Source of the DNA: Klebsiella pneumoniae
Lineage (GTDB): Bacteria > Verrucomicrobiota > Verrucomicrobiia > Limisphaerales > SXTU01
Direction of reading: 5' to 3'
DNA length: 53,910 bases
Assembly: GCA_943330855.2 (NCBI GenBank)
Contig: CALQJI020000029.1
Location: 1-53,910 of the forward strand
This document shows, piece by piece, positions 1 through 8,173 of this stretch. A model generated the notes under the pieces. The model was not told the origin of the DNA, searched no databases, and worked only from the letters and a program-made list of their open reading frames with translations. The first letter of the stretch is position 1. Each line of letters opens with the position of its first letter. Both the position numbers and the translations under genes were made by a program.

Positions 1-68
1 CGCGGACGCCCACGTCCGCAGCAGTTTGTTGCTTCGCCAGCGGCTGCGGACGTGGGCGTCCGCGCTCC
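1..68. repeat. Palindromic GGAGC-type element, left edge cut by window
   Basis: A perfect 21-bp inverted repeat (1-21 and 44-64) surrounds a 22-base spacer. Each arm is itself a small palindrome (GCGGACG-CCCA-CGTCCGC), and the right edge carries GCGCTCC. The same design recurs at 26909-26982, 28636-28691 and, more degenerate, near 25735, 28236, 30050 and 31318. It lies just beyond the stop of the leftmost minus-strand operon, so it could also act as a transcript-ending hairpin, but no T-run follows. Confidence 0.85.
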
Positions 69-93
69 ATGAGATGGGCGAACTCGCAGCGTT

Positions 94-1212
94 TCATCGG
101 GCTAGGAGGGAACAGCCGCGTGCCTCTACTTGCGTGGCCCGGCCCAGCAACTCGAAGCCGTCGCCGCGACGCACGGCGAGGTCTTCCGTTTGAATCGCCA
201 TCACGGAGCGCACGTTCGCGAGGTCGAAGATTCGGAGCAAGCCGGTTTCGCCGTCGGCGACTTCGCGGCCGGTCTCGGGGGAGGTGACGAGGGCGCGCGC
301 CCACGGGGGGAAGGAGAAAATAGAGGATTGAGGAGAGAGAATAGAAGGCGCGCCTGCCACACGGTCGTAGGCTTGGGAACTCAACTCGCTCATGCCGTAT
401 TCGCAGATGATGGCGGCGGGTGGGATACCGAGTCGCGCGGTGATGAGCGCGTGGAGTTCGGCCTTGGGTAATTCGCGCGAGCGGCCTTTGTAGCCGCCCG
501 TTTCCATCACGCGCGAGCCGGGCGGCAGCGTGATGGCCAAGTCGTGCTGCGCCAGCGTGTCGAGCAGATGGACAAACATGAACGCGGTGCCGAGGAGCAG
601 GAGCGGTTGGTTGGTTTGCTCGGCGTGGCGAAGCCCCGCGAGTGCGGCGGCGGAGTCGAGTGACCAGGAGTTGTCCGCGCCTGCGCTCGCCAAGAAGCAG
701 GAGTCGGGTGCGCCGAACGCGCGGCTCACAGCGGCGAACATATAGACGAGGGAGGAGTGCGGGGCTTGCTCTGGTGGTGGGGCGAGGCAAAGAAATCGGG
801 CCGGCGATTTGTCGGTGCGAGCATCGGGCCGGACGTGTCGTTCAAACCAAGCCAGCAAAGAAGCTTCATACACTACCAATGACTCCGCGCTGTGGAAGTG
901 GCGGCTGGGGCGGTGCTCTGTCGTGCCGCTGGAGTGAAAGACGCCAGTGCGCTCGGCGGGAGTGAGGCTGGTGAGATCGAGTTCCTTGAACGCAGCGGTA
1001 GGGACGGCGGGGATGTGTCGCCAGTCGGTGAGCGAATCGGGAGTCACACGGCGCGCTTCGCAGAGGCTCCGGTAGGGCGCGACGTGGGCGAACTGAAGCG
1101 TGAACAACTCGTGGGCGAGGGCGGCGAAGTCCGCTTCAGCGAGGTCCAAACCGCCTTCGATACACGTGAGCAATCGCGGCAAGGTCTCCGCGAAGGAGGA
1201 CGGATTCGTCAT
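94..1212 (-). CDS. LuxE-like acyl-protein synthetase
   Basis: A 372-residue protein of the LuxE acyl-protein synthetase family, ANL-superfamily enzymes that activate a fatty or other carboxylic acid with ATP and pass it to a thiol. The adenylate-binding core HSSGTT lies near residues 93-98, and EYGMSELSSQAYD further on matches the second nucleotide-binding segment. No signal peptide or membrane segment is visible, so it should be cytoplasmic. The ATG lies 5 bases after the stop of the TolC-like gene, so it is probably the last gene of the exporter operon. The acid it activates cannot be read from sequence. PaaK or phenylacetate-CoA ligase relatives are the alternative, but the motif spacing favours LuxE. 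Confidence 0.8.
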   Translation of the reverse strand: MTNPSSFAETLPRLLTCIEGGLDLAEADFAALAHELFTLQFAHVAPYRSLCEARRVTPDSLTDWRHIPAVPTAAFKELDLTSLTPAERTGVFHSSGTTEHRPSRHFHSAESLVVYEASLLAWFERHVRPDARTDKSPARFLCLAPPPEQAPHSSLVYMFAAVSRAFGAPDSCFLASAGADNSWSLDSAAALAGLRHAEQTNQPLLLLGTAFMFVHLLDTLAQHDLAITLPPGSRVMETGGYKGRSRELPKAELHALITARLGIPPAAIICEYGMSELSSQAYDRVAGAPSILSPQSSIFSFPPWARALVTSPETGREVADGETGLLRIFDLANVRSVMAIQTEDLAVRRGDGFELLGRATQVEARGCSLLAR

Positions 1213-1217
1213 GAGGC

Positions 1218-2591
1218 TTACTTCCCGTCCGCCTTCAGCGTCAGGCCCATCGCGCGTTCGAGGCGGGCGCGAGCGACGGAGAGGGCGTGGAGGGCTTCGA
1301 TTTGCGTGCTGCGGGCGATGGTCAGCGCGGTCTGGGCGTTGAGCACGTCGAGCTGCGTGCCGGTGCCGGCTTCGGTGCGGGCGTTGGCGAGGCGGAGGGC
1401 TTCCTCGGCCTGCTCCTGCACTTTCTTCTGCGATTCCAAAACCTCCTTCGCCTCAAGGAAGTGCGAGTGGGCGATGCGCACGTCCAGCTCGATGCGGCGC
1501 GCGATGTCGTCGAGCTCTTCCTGCGACTTGCGGTGGAGCGCGGTGGCTTCGGCGACTTTGCCCTTCACCAGCCAGCCATCGAAAATGTTCCAGCTCGCCT
1601 GCCAGCCGATGTCCCAGCCGGAAACGTCGCGCGTGAGGTGCTGGCTGAAGCGCGAGCTGTGGGAGCCGACGCCGGCGAAGACTTGGGCGCTGGGCTTGCG
1701 GCCGGCCTCGGCAACGGTGACGGCCTCCTGACGCAGCCGCTCGGCTTTGCGGAGCGCGGCGAGTTCCGTGCGTTGCTCAAGGGCTTTGGCGAGGGCGATG
1801 GGTAACTCGATGTCGGTCGGGTCGGCTTCGAGTTTGCCGGTGAGTTGCAACGGGATGTCTCCAACGATGGTGCGCGGCACGTCGTAGCCCAGGAGGTTGG
1901 CGAGGTTGTTCTTCGCGATGCGCAACGCGTTGCGGGCGCGGATCAGGCGGGGGCGCGAGTTGGCCAGTTCGACCTCGGCGCGCAGCACATTGAAGCGCGG
2001 AACGGTGCCGGCCTCGAAGCGGCGTTGGTTGTCCTGCAACTCCTTCTTGAGCAGTTCGAGCGAGGCGTCTTGCACGAGGATTTGCTGCGCGGCGAGCAGG
2101 GCGTCGTCGTAGTTCACGCGCACGGCGAGGACGGTGTCGGCGAGGATGGTCTGGTGCTGGAGGAGGGCTTGGTCCCGGGTGAGGTCGGCGGTGCGTTTGG
2201 CGGAATCAATCTTGCCGCCCTCGTAGATGGACTGGGTGATTTGCACGCGGACGTTCCACGACTGGTCCGGCGTGCGGCTGCCGCCGCCGAAGGGGAACTG
2301 CTCAATCGCGCCTTGGTCGATGAGCGTGTGGTTGATGCTGCCGGCGACGCGGGGGAACTGCACGGCGCGCGCTTGCACGACGACGCCGTAAGCGGCGGCG
2401 AGGTCGGCCTGGCTCTTGAGGACGGCGCTGTTCTGTCGCAGTGCGACTTCGACGGCGTCGCGGAGGGAGAGCGGCGCGGTGGGCCAGGGGACGGACTTGG
2501 CGGGCGGGGAGTTCGTGACGCCGGGTTTGTCAGCGGCGAAGGCCAGCACGGGCAGCAGCGCGGCGAGGGGTAATAGAATGATTCGTTTCAT
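1218..2591 (-). CDS. TolC-family outer membrane efflux protein
   Basis: A 457-residue TolC-type outer-membrane channel subunit. A cleavable signal peptide (residues 1-19, ending AFA) precedes LSLRDAVEVALRQNSAVL, the usual opening of the first OEP repeat. Two long alpha-helical/coiled OEP repeats follow, and the C-terminal part ends with LTIARSTQIEALHALSVARA. It forms the trans-periplasmic exit duct for the exporter encoded upstream (HlyD adaptor, ATPase, FtsX permease). The length is typical. The exported substrate is unknown. Confidence 0.9.
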   Translation of the reverse strand: MKRIILLPLAALLPVLAFAADKPGVTNSPPAKSVPWPTAPLSLRDAVEVALRQNSAVLKSQADLAAAYGVVVQARAVQFPRVAGSINHTLIDQGAIEQFPFGGGSRTPDQSWNVRVQITQSIYEGGKIDSAKRTADLTRDQALLQHQTILADTVLAVRVNYDDALLAAQQILVQDASLELLKKELQDNQRRFEAGTVPRFNVLRAEVELANSRPRLIRARNALRIAKNNLANLLGYDVPRTIVGDIPLQLTGKLEADPTDIELPIALAKALEQRTELAALRKAERLRQEAVTVAEAGRKPSAQVFAGVGSHSSRFSQHLTRDVSGWDIGWQASWNIFDGWLVKGKVAEATALHRKSQEELDDIARRIELDVRIAHSHFLEAKEVLESQKKVQEQAEEALRLANARTEAGTGTQLDVLNAQTALTIARSTQIEALHALSVARARLERAMGLTLKADGK

Positions 2592-2634
2592 TTGCGGGGA
2601 AGAGTGAGCCTGCTCACTTCAGCTCCTACAAGGT

Positions 2635-3600
2635 TCATTGCGGGGGTTGCGGCGACGGGGGCGTCGGCGCTACGGCGCGTTCGATGAAGACGTCCACTTG
2701 CTGGCCGACATAAACGGGGACGGCGGGGCGGTCCAGCTCGAAGATGATTTGCAGCACGCGCGTGTCCACGCGCTCGGCGCTGTCGCCGGTGAGCGAGCGC
2801 TTCGGGATGACGAAGGGCTCGATGCGCACGAAGCGCAGCGGGAGCGGACGCTGCGTGTCGCCCTTCAAGTAGGCGACGGCGGGGCGGCCCGCTTGCACGA
2901 GCGGGGCGTTCTGCTCGTCCACCTCGGCGCGCACCTGGAACTTGCCGACCTCGCCGAGAATCATCAGCGGCTCCTGCGGCGTGGTGCCGGCGAACTCCCC
3001 GGCGCGGACGTTGACTTGGAGGATGGTGCCGGCGCGCGGCGCGCGGACGGTGAGGATGTCGAGTTCGGTCTGGACCTGCTGGCCTTGGGCTTCCATCGCG
3101 GCGAGGTCGGCCTCGGACTTGGCGAGACGCGCGTCCCAGCTCTGCACGGCGAACTCGCGGCGCTTGCGCTCGTCCACGGAGATGACGTTGTCCTTGGCGA
3201 GCTGGGTGGCGCGGGCGAGTTGGTCGGCGGCATCGGCCTGCAGGACGCGGTCGGCTTTGAGGCCGGCGCGGAGGGCATCGAGTTGGGCGCGCAAGGTGTT
3301 GAGGCGGGCGCGGACCTCGCGGTCGTCGAGCTGGAGGATGGGGTCACCGGCTTTTACTTCAGAGCCGACTTCGACAGAGACTTTCTGAATCAGCGCGGCC
3401 TTGGGCGCGGCGATTCTCACGTTCTCGCGAGCCGCTTCGAGAATGCCCGTGGCGGCGACGTGCGCGGCGTAGGGGGAGCGGGCGGGCTCGACGGCGGGCG
3501 GCGGCGATGGTGGCTTCTGCTGCATCTGGCGCACGAGCAGGAACACGCCGACGAAGCCAGCGAGGGCGAGGTAGAAGGTAACTTGGCGGAAGAGCAACAT
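2635..3600 (-). CDS. HlyD/DevB-type periplasmic adaptor
   Basis: A membrane-fusion (adaptor) protein that links the inner-membrane ABC transporter to the TolC-type channel. It has an N-terminal membrane anchor (FYLALAGFVGVFLLV) and a proline-rich linker. A biotinyl-lipoyl half-motif (VEVGSEVKAGDPILQLDDREV) is followed by a helical hairpin of about 100 residues and the second lipoyl half with the beta-barrel (RAPRAGTILQVNVRAGEFAG). I start it at the ATG at 3600 (321 aa). An upstream in-frame ATG at 3639 would add 13 residues encoded by a dispersed repeat, which is unlikely. The gene order matches DevB of DevBCA exporters. Confidence 0.88.
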   Translation of the reverse strand: MLLFRQVTFYLALAGFVGVFLLVRQMQQKPPSPPPAVEPARSPYAAHVAATGILEAARENVRIAAPKAALIQKVSVEVGSEVKAGDPILQLDDREVRARLNTLRAQLDALRAGLKADRVLQADAADQLARATQLAKDNVISVDERKRREFAVQSWDARLAKSEADLAAMEAQGQQVQTELDILTVRAPRAGTILQVNVRAGEFAGTTPQEPLMILGEVGKFQVRAEVDEQNAPLVQAGRPAVAYLKGDTQRPLPLRFVRIEPFVIPKRSLTGDSAERVDTRVLQIIFELDRPAVPVYVGQQVDVFIERAVAPTPPSPQPPQ

Positions 3601-3620
3601 GGCTAGACAGGGGAGGTGTA

Positions 3621-3660
3621 TTTCAACGCAAAGACGCAAGGGCGCAAAGAAGCAAAGGGG
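3621..3660. repeat. Dispersed AACGCAAAGACGCAA-type repeat
   Basis: A simple A/G/C-rich run with recurring GACGCAA / GGCGCAAAGAAGCAAAGG words fills part of the 135-base gap between the HlyD-like and ATPase genes. A relative with GGCGCAAAGAGG lies at 20265-20282 after gspK. It resembles interspersed low-complexity repeats known from many environmental genomes. No function is assigned. Confidence 0.5.
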
Positions 3661-3735
3661 AAGGCGGACAAGCGATGAACCAACAGGGCGTCCAAGTTTG
3701 GCTCAACCTCCGCGCCTTTGTATTGAAACGATTTT

Positions 3736-4464
3736 TCATTCGCGCAAATCGTGGTTGCCACCCTGCCCATGCACGCGCTGCACGCGACCGTCTTCCATCT
3801 CCGTCAGGCGGTCGGCGTATTTGAAGATGCGGTTGTCGTGGGTGACGACGATGACGCTGCGCTCGGGGTGGCGCGCGACGGCGCAGAGCAAATCCATGAT
3901 GTGGCCGCCGGTATCCTTATCGAGAGCGCTGGTCGGTTCGTCGCAGATAACGAGGCGCGGCTCATGCACGAGCGCGCGGGCGATGGCGACGCGTTGCTGC
4001 TGCCCGCCAGAGAGGTTCGTGGGACGCTCGTGGCCGCGCCCGGGCAGGCCCATTTGATCGAGCATCGCGGCGGCTTTCTGCTCGGCGACGCGCCGGGACA
4101 CGCCATTGATGAGCAGCGGCACGGAGACGTTCTCGATGCAGGAGAGTGTGGGGATGAGGTTGAACTGCTGGAAGATGAAGCCGACGTGGCGCTTGCGGAA
4201 CTCGGTGATGTGGCGCGGCTTCATCGCGTGCAGGGGCGAGCCGAAGACGTCAATCTCGCCGCCATCGAAGTTCAGCGTGCCGGCAATGACCGAGAGAAGG
4301 GTGGTTTTTCCGCAGCCGCTGGGGCCGACAATCATCAGCAGTTCGCCCTGCCGCGCGTCAAAGTCCACGCCCTTGAGCGCGGGCACAGCGGCCTCGCCGG
4401 TGCCGAAGGTCTTCGTCACAGCGCGGACGTGGACGGCGAGTTGAGTTGAAGTCGCGGTGCTCAT
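3736..4464 (-). CDS. ABC transporter ATPase (DevA/MacB type)
   Basis: The cytoplasmic ATPase of the FtsX-permease (MacB/DevA/LolD) class, 242 residues from the ATG at 4464. It has Walker A GPSGCGKT (47-54), Q-loop FQQFNLIPTLS, ABC signature LSGGQQQR, Walker B VICDEPTSALD and the switch histidine in VVTHDNRI. The start is 1 base after the stop of the permease gene, with GGGGTTGAG just upstream, so the two are translationally linked. It energises export through the permease, adaptor and TolC genes on either side. An ATG at 4482 would overlap the permease gene and is less likely. Confidence 0.92.
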   Translation of the reverse strand: MSTATSTQLAVHVRAVTKTFGTGEAAVPALKGVDFDARQGELLMIVGPSGCGKTTLLSVIAGTLNFDGGEIDVFGSPLHAMKPRHITEFRKRHVGFIFQQFNLIPTLSCIENVSVPLLINGVSRRVAEQKAAAMLDQMGLPGRGHERPTNLSGGQQQRVAIARALVHEPRLVICDEPTSALDKDTGGHIMDLLCAVARHPERSVIVVTHDNRIFKYADRLTEMEDGRVQRVHGQGGNHDLRE

Positions 4465-4465
4465 C

Positions 4466-5671
4466 TCAACCCCGGAACACAATGGCCGGCTCGACCTTCC
4501 ACACTTTCACAATGCCCAGCAGCGCGCTGAACGCGCAGATGCCCATCACGATGGTGAAGGTCGCCGCCGGGAGTTGCCACGGGAGCATGAAGGGCGGATC
4601 GCCCCGCGCCAGCACCACCCGGCCAAAGAGAGTTACCAGCAGCACGCCGATACCGTAGCCGAGGAAACCGACGGTGAACGACTGCACCAGAAGCATCCGC
4701 GCCAGTAGGCCATTGCTCGCGCCCATCGCCTTCAGCGCGCCGAGGTGGCGGAGGTTTTCGTGGACGAACGCGTAGAAGGTCTGGCCGGAGATGGTCGTGC
4801 CCACGATGAAGCCGAGCACGATGATGGAGACGAACGCGACGGGGATTCCGGTGTTGCGAAAATACCACCAGATGGTGGACCAAAAAAGTTCGTCCTCGGT
4901 GTAGGCCTTCATGCCGGTCTCCAACTGGATTTGTTTCGCGGCGGCTTCGACGGTCCAGCCGGGCGCGGGTTCGGCGAGCACGAGGGAGAGCATCTTGCGC
5001 TGCTTGGGCGCGAACTGGAGGGCCTGCGTGTAGGTCGCGTAGGCGTAGGGGTAGCCGAAGAAATGCCGGTCCACGCGGCAGATACCCACGATGCGCGCCT
5101 CCTTGTCGTTCAGCTCGAAGGTGTCGCCGAGGCCCAGCGGCTTCGTGCGGCCGACACTGAGGCGTTGAATGCCCAGCTCGTCGAGGATGATGGAGTTGGG
5201 CAGGCGCACGTCCTCGAGCCGGCCGCGCAGCATGACGGGCGGGCGGCCGACGAGTGTGGTGTTGTCGAGGCCGACGAGCATGACGGGCTTGAAGTTGCCG
5301 TCGGCGAGCTTGGCGGACTGGATGGTGACGTAGATGGGCATGGCCCACGCGACGCCGGTGACGGTGCGGACGCGGTTCACGTCGGTGTCGCGGAGGGCCT
5401 TGAGTTCGTTGGCCTGCTGGACGTTGCGGTCCACGACCCAAATCTTCGCCCGCATGTTGCTCAGGTGGCTGGTGGTCCACTTGAGTAGGCCGAAGAAGAC
5501 CGCGCTCTGCTGGGTCATCAGCATCGTGGCGAAGGTGAGGCCGCCGACGAGCATCGCGTATTTGGCGCGGTCGCCGAGGAGCATCTTGAGCGCGAGGTGA
5601 TACAAAGTGTCGTGGTGGTGCGTGACTTCGCGGGTAGCCGCCGAGGTGAAGAGGCGGGGTTCCTGAGCCAA
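4466..5671 (-). CDS. FtsX/DevC-type ABC permease
   Basis: A 401-residue permease with one N-terminal membrane segment, a large periplasmic domain (about 60-270) and three C-terminal segments. The conserved cytoplasmic coupling region LGALKAMGASNGLLARM and the terminal EPAIVFRG are typical of DevC/MacB-class FtsX proteins. It is the first gene of the minus-strand exporter operon. No ATG is available at the expected start, so TTG at 5671 is chosen because GGAAAA precedes it. A second TTG at DTLYHLALK is possible. The start region (5634-5657) carries a dispersed 24-bp repeat. Confidence 0.88.
   Translation of the reverse strand: MAQEPRLFTSAATREVTHHHDTLYHLALKMLLGDRAKYAMLVGGLTFATMLMTQQSAVFFGLLKWTTSHLSNMRAKIWVVDRNVQQANELKALRDTDVNRVRTVTGVAWAMPIYVTIQSAKLADGNFKPVMLVGLDNTTLVGRPPVMLRGRLEDVRLPNSIILDELGIQRLSVGRTKPLGLGDTFELNDKEARIVGICRVDRHFFGYPYAYATYTQALQFAPKQRKMLSLVLAEPAPGWTVEAAAKQIQLETGMKAYTEDELFWSTIWWYFRNTGIPVAFVSIIVLGFIVGTTISGQTFYAFVHENLRHLGALKAMGASNGLLARMLLVQSFTVGFLGYGIGVLLVTLFGRVVLARGDPPFMLPWQLPAATFTIVMGICAFSALLGIVKVWKVEPAIVFRG
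5634..5657. repeat. 24-bp dispersed repeat, copy 1
   Basis: GTAGCCGCCGAGGTGAAGAG followed by GCGG. The reverse complement of 13170-13193 matches it at 23 of 24 positions. Here it lies inside the N-terminal codons of the permease gene, while the second copy is intergenic. Confidence 0.7.
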
Positions 5672-5777
5672 GCGGCTTTTCCACCCCGATACTTCAAACC
5701 AGCGTTTGAGGTGGCAAGTCTGAATTCGTCAGGTTGCGCCCGCGCGTCCACTCCACTAGTTTCCGCGCCGCTTAACT

Positions 5778-6887
5778 ATGGCTGCCACAAAGAAAGACTC
5801 CACCATCCCGGTCACCATCCTCACCGGCTTCCTCGGCGCGGGCAAAACCACGCTGCTCAAGCACTTACTCACCCAGCCGCACGGCTACAAGTGCGCCATC
5901 ATCATTAACGAATTCGGCGAGGTGGGCATTGACGGCCAGCTCGTCGTCAGCGCCGATGAGGAGATCGTGGAACTTAACAACGGCTGCATGTGCTGCCGGG
6001 TGCGCGGTGACCTCGTCACGACGCTCGCCGACTTGCAGAAGCGCCAGAAGCGTTTTGATTATGTGCTCATTGAGACCACCGGCCTCGCGGACCCCAGCCC
6101 CATCGCACACACGTTTTATCTGCCGCAGCTCAAGGACAAACTCCGCCTCGACGCCATCGTGACCGTCGCGGACGCGCGGCATTTGGAAGGAGTGCTGGAC
6201 AAGGCCCCGGAGGCCGTGCCGCAAATTGCCTTCGCGGACATCGTCCTGCTGAACAAGACCGACCTCGCCACCCCCGCCGACCTGACCCGCGTGGAGCAAC
6301 GCATCCGGCGCATCAACCCGCTGGCGAAGATTCATCGCACCCAGCGCTCGCAGGTGGACATGAGCAAAATCTTCAACACCCACGCCCGCGACTTGAACGC
6401 GCCGCTGGAATTGCAGCCGGAGAAACCCGCGCACGGCGAGGCTGGCCACGATTGCGACGACCACTGCGAACACGGGCATGACCATGACCATGCGCACGCG
6501 CACGACCACGATTGCGGCCATGACCACGCACACGGCGCGGATTGCGGCCACGAAGACCACGCGCACGACCACGCGGGCCGGCACGATGACGCGGTGCGCT
6601 CCTTCCACATCCTCGACGCGCGCCCACTGGACTTGAAACGGACCGAGGCGTGGCTGAACGAGTTGATGGCGAAGGGCGGCGAGAACATTTACCGCGCGAA
6701 GGGCATCCTGCACATCCAGGGCGTGCCCAAGCGCGTCATCTTCCAGAGCGTGCAAATGATGTTCGACGTGGAACCGGAGCGCTTCTGGAACGTCGGCGAG
6801 GCGCGCGGAAATCAAATGGTCTTCATCGGCAAAGAGCTGGATGAAGCGGGAATTCGTGCTGGTTTCGCGGCGTGTGTGGCCACTTGA
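5778..6887 (+). CDS. CobW/COG0523 GTPase, probable metal chaperone
   Basis: A 369-residue G3E-family P-loop GTPase. The P-loop GFLGAGKT (17-24), a C-x-C-C metal site CMCC (70-73), GTPase elements ETTGLADPSP and NKTDLA, and a C-terminal CobW domain (FHILDARPLD to GKELDEA) are all present. Between the domains, roughly residues 215-275, is a His/Asp-rich stretch with about 20 histidines, expected to bind zinc, nickel or cobalt. COG0523 proteins insert metals into enzymes or guard zinc pools under starvation. There is no cobalamin gene nearby, so a zinc role is more likely than cobalamin synthesis. I see no clear Zur box in the 106 bases upstream. Confidence 0.9.
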   Translation: MAATKKDSTIPVTILTGFLGAGKTTLLKHLLTQPHGYKCAIIINEFGEVGIDGQLVVSADEEIVELNNGCMCCRVRGDLVTTLADLQKRQKRFDYVLIETTGLADPSPIAHTFYLPQLKDKLRLDAIVTVADARHLEGVLDKAPEAVPQIAFADIVLLNKTDLATPADLTRVEQRIRRINPLAKIHRTQRSQVDMSKIFNTHARDLNAPLELQPEKPAHGEAGHDCDDHCEHGHDHDHAHAHDHDCGHDHAHGADCGHEDHAHDHAGRHDDAVRSFHILDARPLDLKRTEAWLNELMAKGGENIYRAKGILHIQGVPKRVIFQSVQMMFDVEPERFWNVGEARGNQMVFIGKELDEAGIRAGFAACVAT

Positions 6888-6934
6888 GCGCGCTGTCCGT
6901 TGGCGCTGCCAGCTTCATAAAAAATTAATCAACC

Positions 6935-7228
6935 ATGCCTCTCTACGAATACGAACTTTGCGACGGTGACTGCAAAGGCTGCGGTGGCAAATTCACCCTG
7001 CGCCGCCCGCTCGACGCCACGCCGCTCACGGAATGTCCCGCGTGCCGTCGGCCGGTGCGCAAGGTCTTCGGCACCTTTTACGCGCCGAAGATTTTCAAGA
7101 AGTTCAACGTGAAGGACGCGACCAACGCCGGCTTCACCGTCCTTAAGCGGCTCGGCAAGGGCGAATACGAGACGCACCGGCCCAAGAAGAACGACCCCGG
7201 CGCGAACGTGAAACCGCCGAAGGACTGA
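6935..7228 (+). CDS. FmdB-like zinc-ribbon protein
   Basis: A small 97-residue protein starting MPLYEYE, the hallmark of the FmdB family, with cysteine pairs (CDGDCKGCG and CPACRRP) that make one zinc ribbon. The C-terminal tail is basic and proline-rich. The role of the family is poorly defined (a transcriptional-regulator name is historical). It follows the CobW gene by 47 bases on the same strand and may be co-transcribed, which would fit a zinc-related pair, but that is inference. Confidence 0.75.
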   Translation: MPLYEYELCDGDCKGCGGKFTLRRPLDATPLTECPACRRPVRKVFGTFYAPKIFKKFNVKDATNAGFTVLKRLGKGEYETHRPKKNDPGANVKPPKD

Positions 7229-7389
7229 CTGTTCGGACCGTGCGGCCCGGCGCACCCGAAAGCGGTGGCTTCAGCGCCGTTCTTCAGGGCCATCCTTGCA
7301 CGGCTCGGAAATTCCCGATTAGCGCCCGCCGGCTCGTGAATAGGTTCAATTCCCTTTTCCCTCGCGAGGCGGCCCGCTAGCCTCGCGGC

Positions 7390-8115
7390 GTGTCGGAACC
7401 AATTTCCATCATCGTCCCTGTCTTCGAGGAGACGGACAACGTGCTGCCCATGTCCCGCGAAGTGGCGGCGGCTTTCGCGAGCGTGCCCAACGATTGGGAG
7501 TTGGTCTTTGTGGACGATGGCAGCCGCGACGCGACGTGGGAGAAGATTTGCGAAGCGGCGCGGGGGAACCCACGCGTGCGCGGCGTGCGCCACACGCGCA
7601 ACGCTGGGCAAAGCGCGGCGTTGTGGACGGGCATCCAGCACACGAACCGCCCGCTGCTCGCGACGTTGGATGGGGATTTGCAGAACAACCCTGCTGACCT
7701 GCCACGGCTGTTGAAGGAGTTGGAATCGTGCGACTTCGCCTGTGGCTGGCGGCAGAACCGGCAGGACACTTTCGTGCGCCGATTGTCTTCGCGGCTCGCG
7801 CGGGCCGCACGGAGCGCGGCGCTGGGCGCGGAATTCCGCGACACGGGCTGCGCGCTGCGGGTTTTCCGCCGCGCGGCGTTGACGGGTGTGTTCGGCTTCA
7901 ACGGACTGCATCGTTTCCTGCCAATTCTCGTTGCGGGCGGCGGCTTCCGCGTGCGCGAAGTGCCGGTGAGCCACCGTCCGCGCGTGGCGGGTGTCTCGAA
8001 GTATGGCGTGTGGAACCGACTCGGGCGTGGCCTCTATGACTTAATGGCCATCGCGTGGTATCAGCGGCGGCGGGTCCAACCTGTGCCTGTAGAACACACG
8101 CCCGGGCCGCGTTGA
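7390..8115 (+). CDS. GT2 glycosyltransferase (DPM1/ArnC-like)
   Basis: A GT-A fold glycosyltransferase of family 2, 241 residues from a GTG start. SIIVPVFEETDN opens the nucleotide-sugar fold, VFVDDGSRDAT and LATLDGDLQNNPAD carry the metal-binding acidic motifs, and HRPRVAGVSKYG is the polyprenyl-phosphate-glycosyltransferase C-terminal motif. It lacks the C-terminal membrane segments of ArnC. It probably moves a sugar from a nucleotide to a lipid carrier for envelope glycan synthesis. 160 bases without features precede it. Confidence 0.85.
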   Translation: MSEPISIIVPVFEETDNVLPMSREVAAAFASVPNDWELVFVDDGSRDATWEKICEAARGNPRVRGVRHTRNAGQSAALWTGIQHTNRPLLATLDGDLQNNPADLPRLLKELESCDFACGWRQNRQDTFVRRLSSRLARAARSAALGAEFRDTGCALRVFRRAALTGVFGFNGLHRFLPILVAGGGFRVREVPVSHRPRVAGVSKYGVWNRLGRGLYDLMAIAWYQRRRVQPVPVEHTPGPR

Positions 8116-8173
8116 GCCCTCGCGTTGCAACTGGGCGCTTGTGTTCGCCCCGGCTGATTTCTAAGTTAGCCAC

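Noticed and set aside
4461..5684. Long open frame of 407 codons overlapping the permease gene in another minus-strand frame
   Set aside because: Its product is Arg/His-rich with no family features, whereas the overlapping frame is a clear FtsX-type permease. High GC keeps shadow frames open.
6460..6580. Simple-sequence repeat CACGACCATGACC-like in the CobW gene
   Set aside because: It encodes the His-rich metal-binding stretch expected in COG0523 proteins, with no exact unit, so the protein feature explains it.
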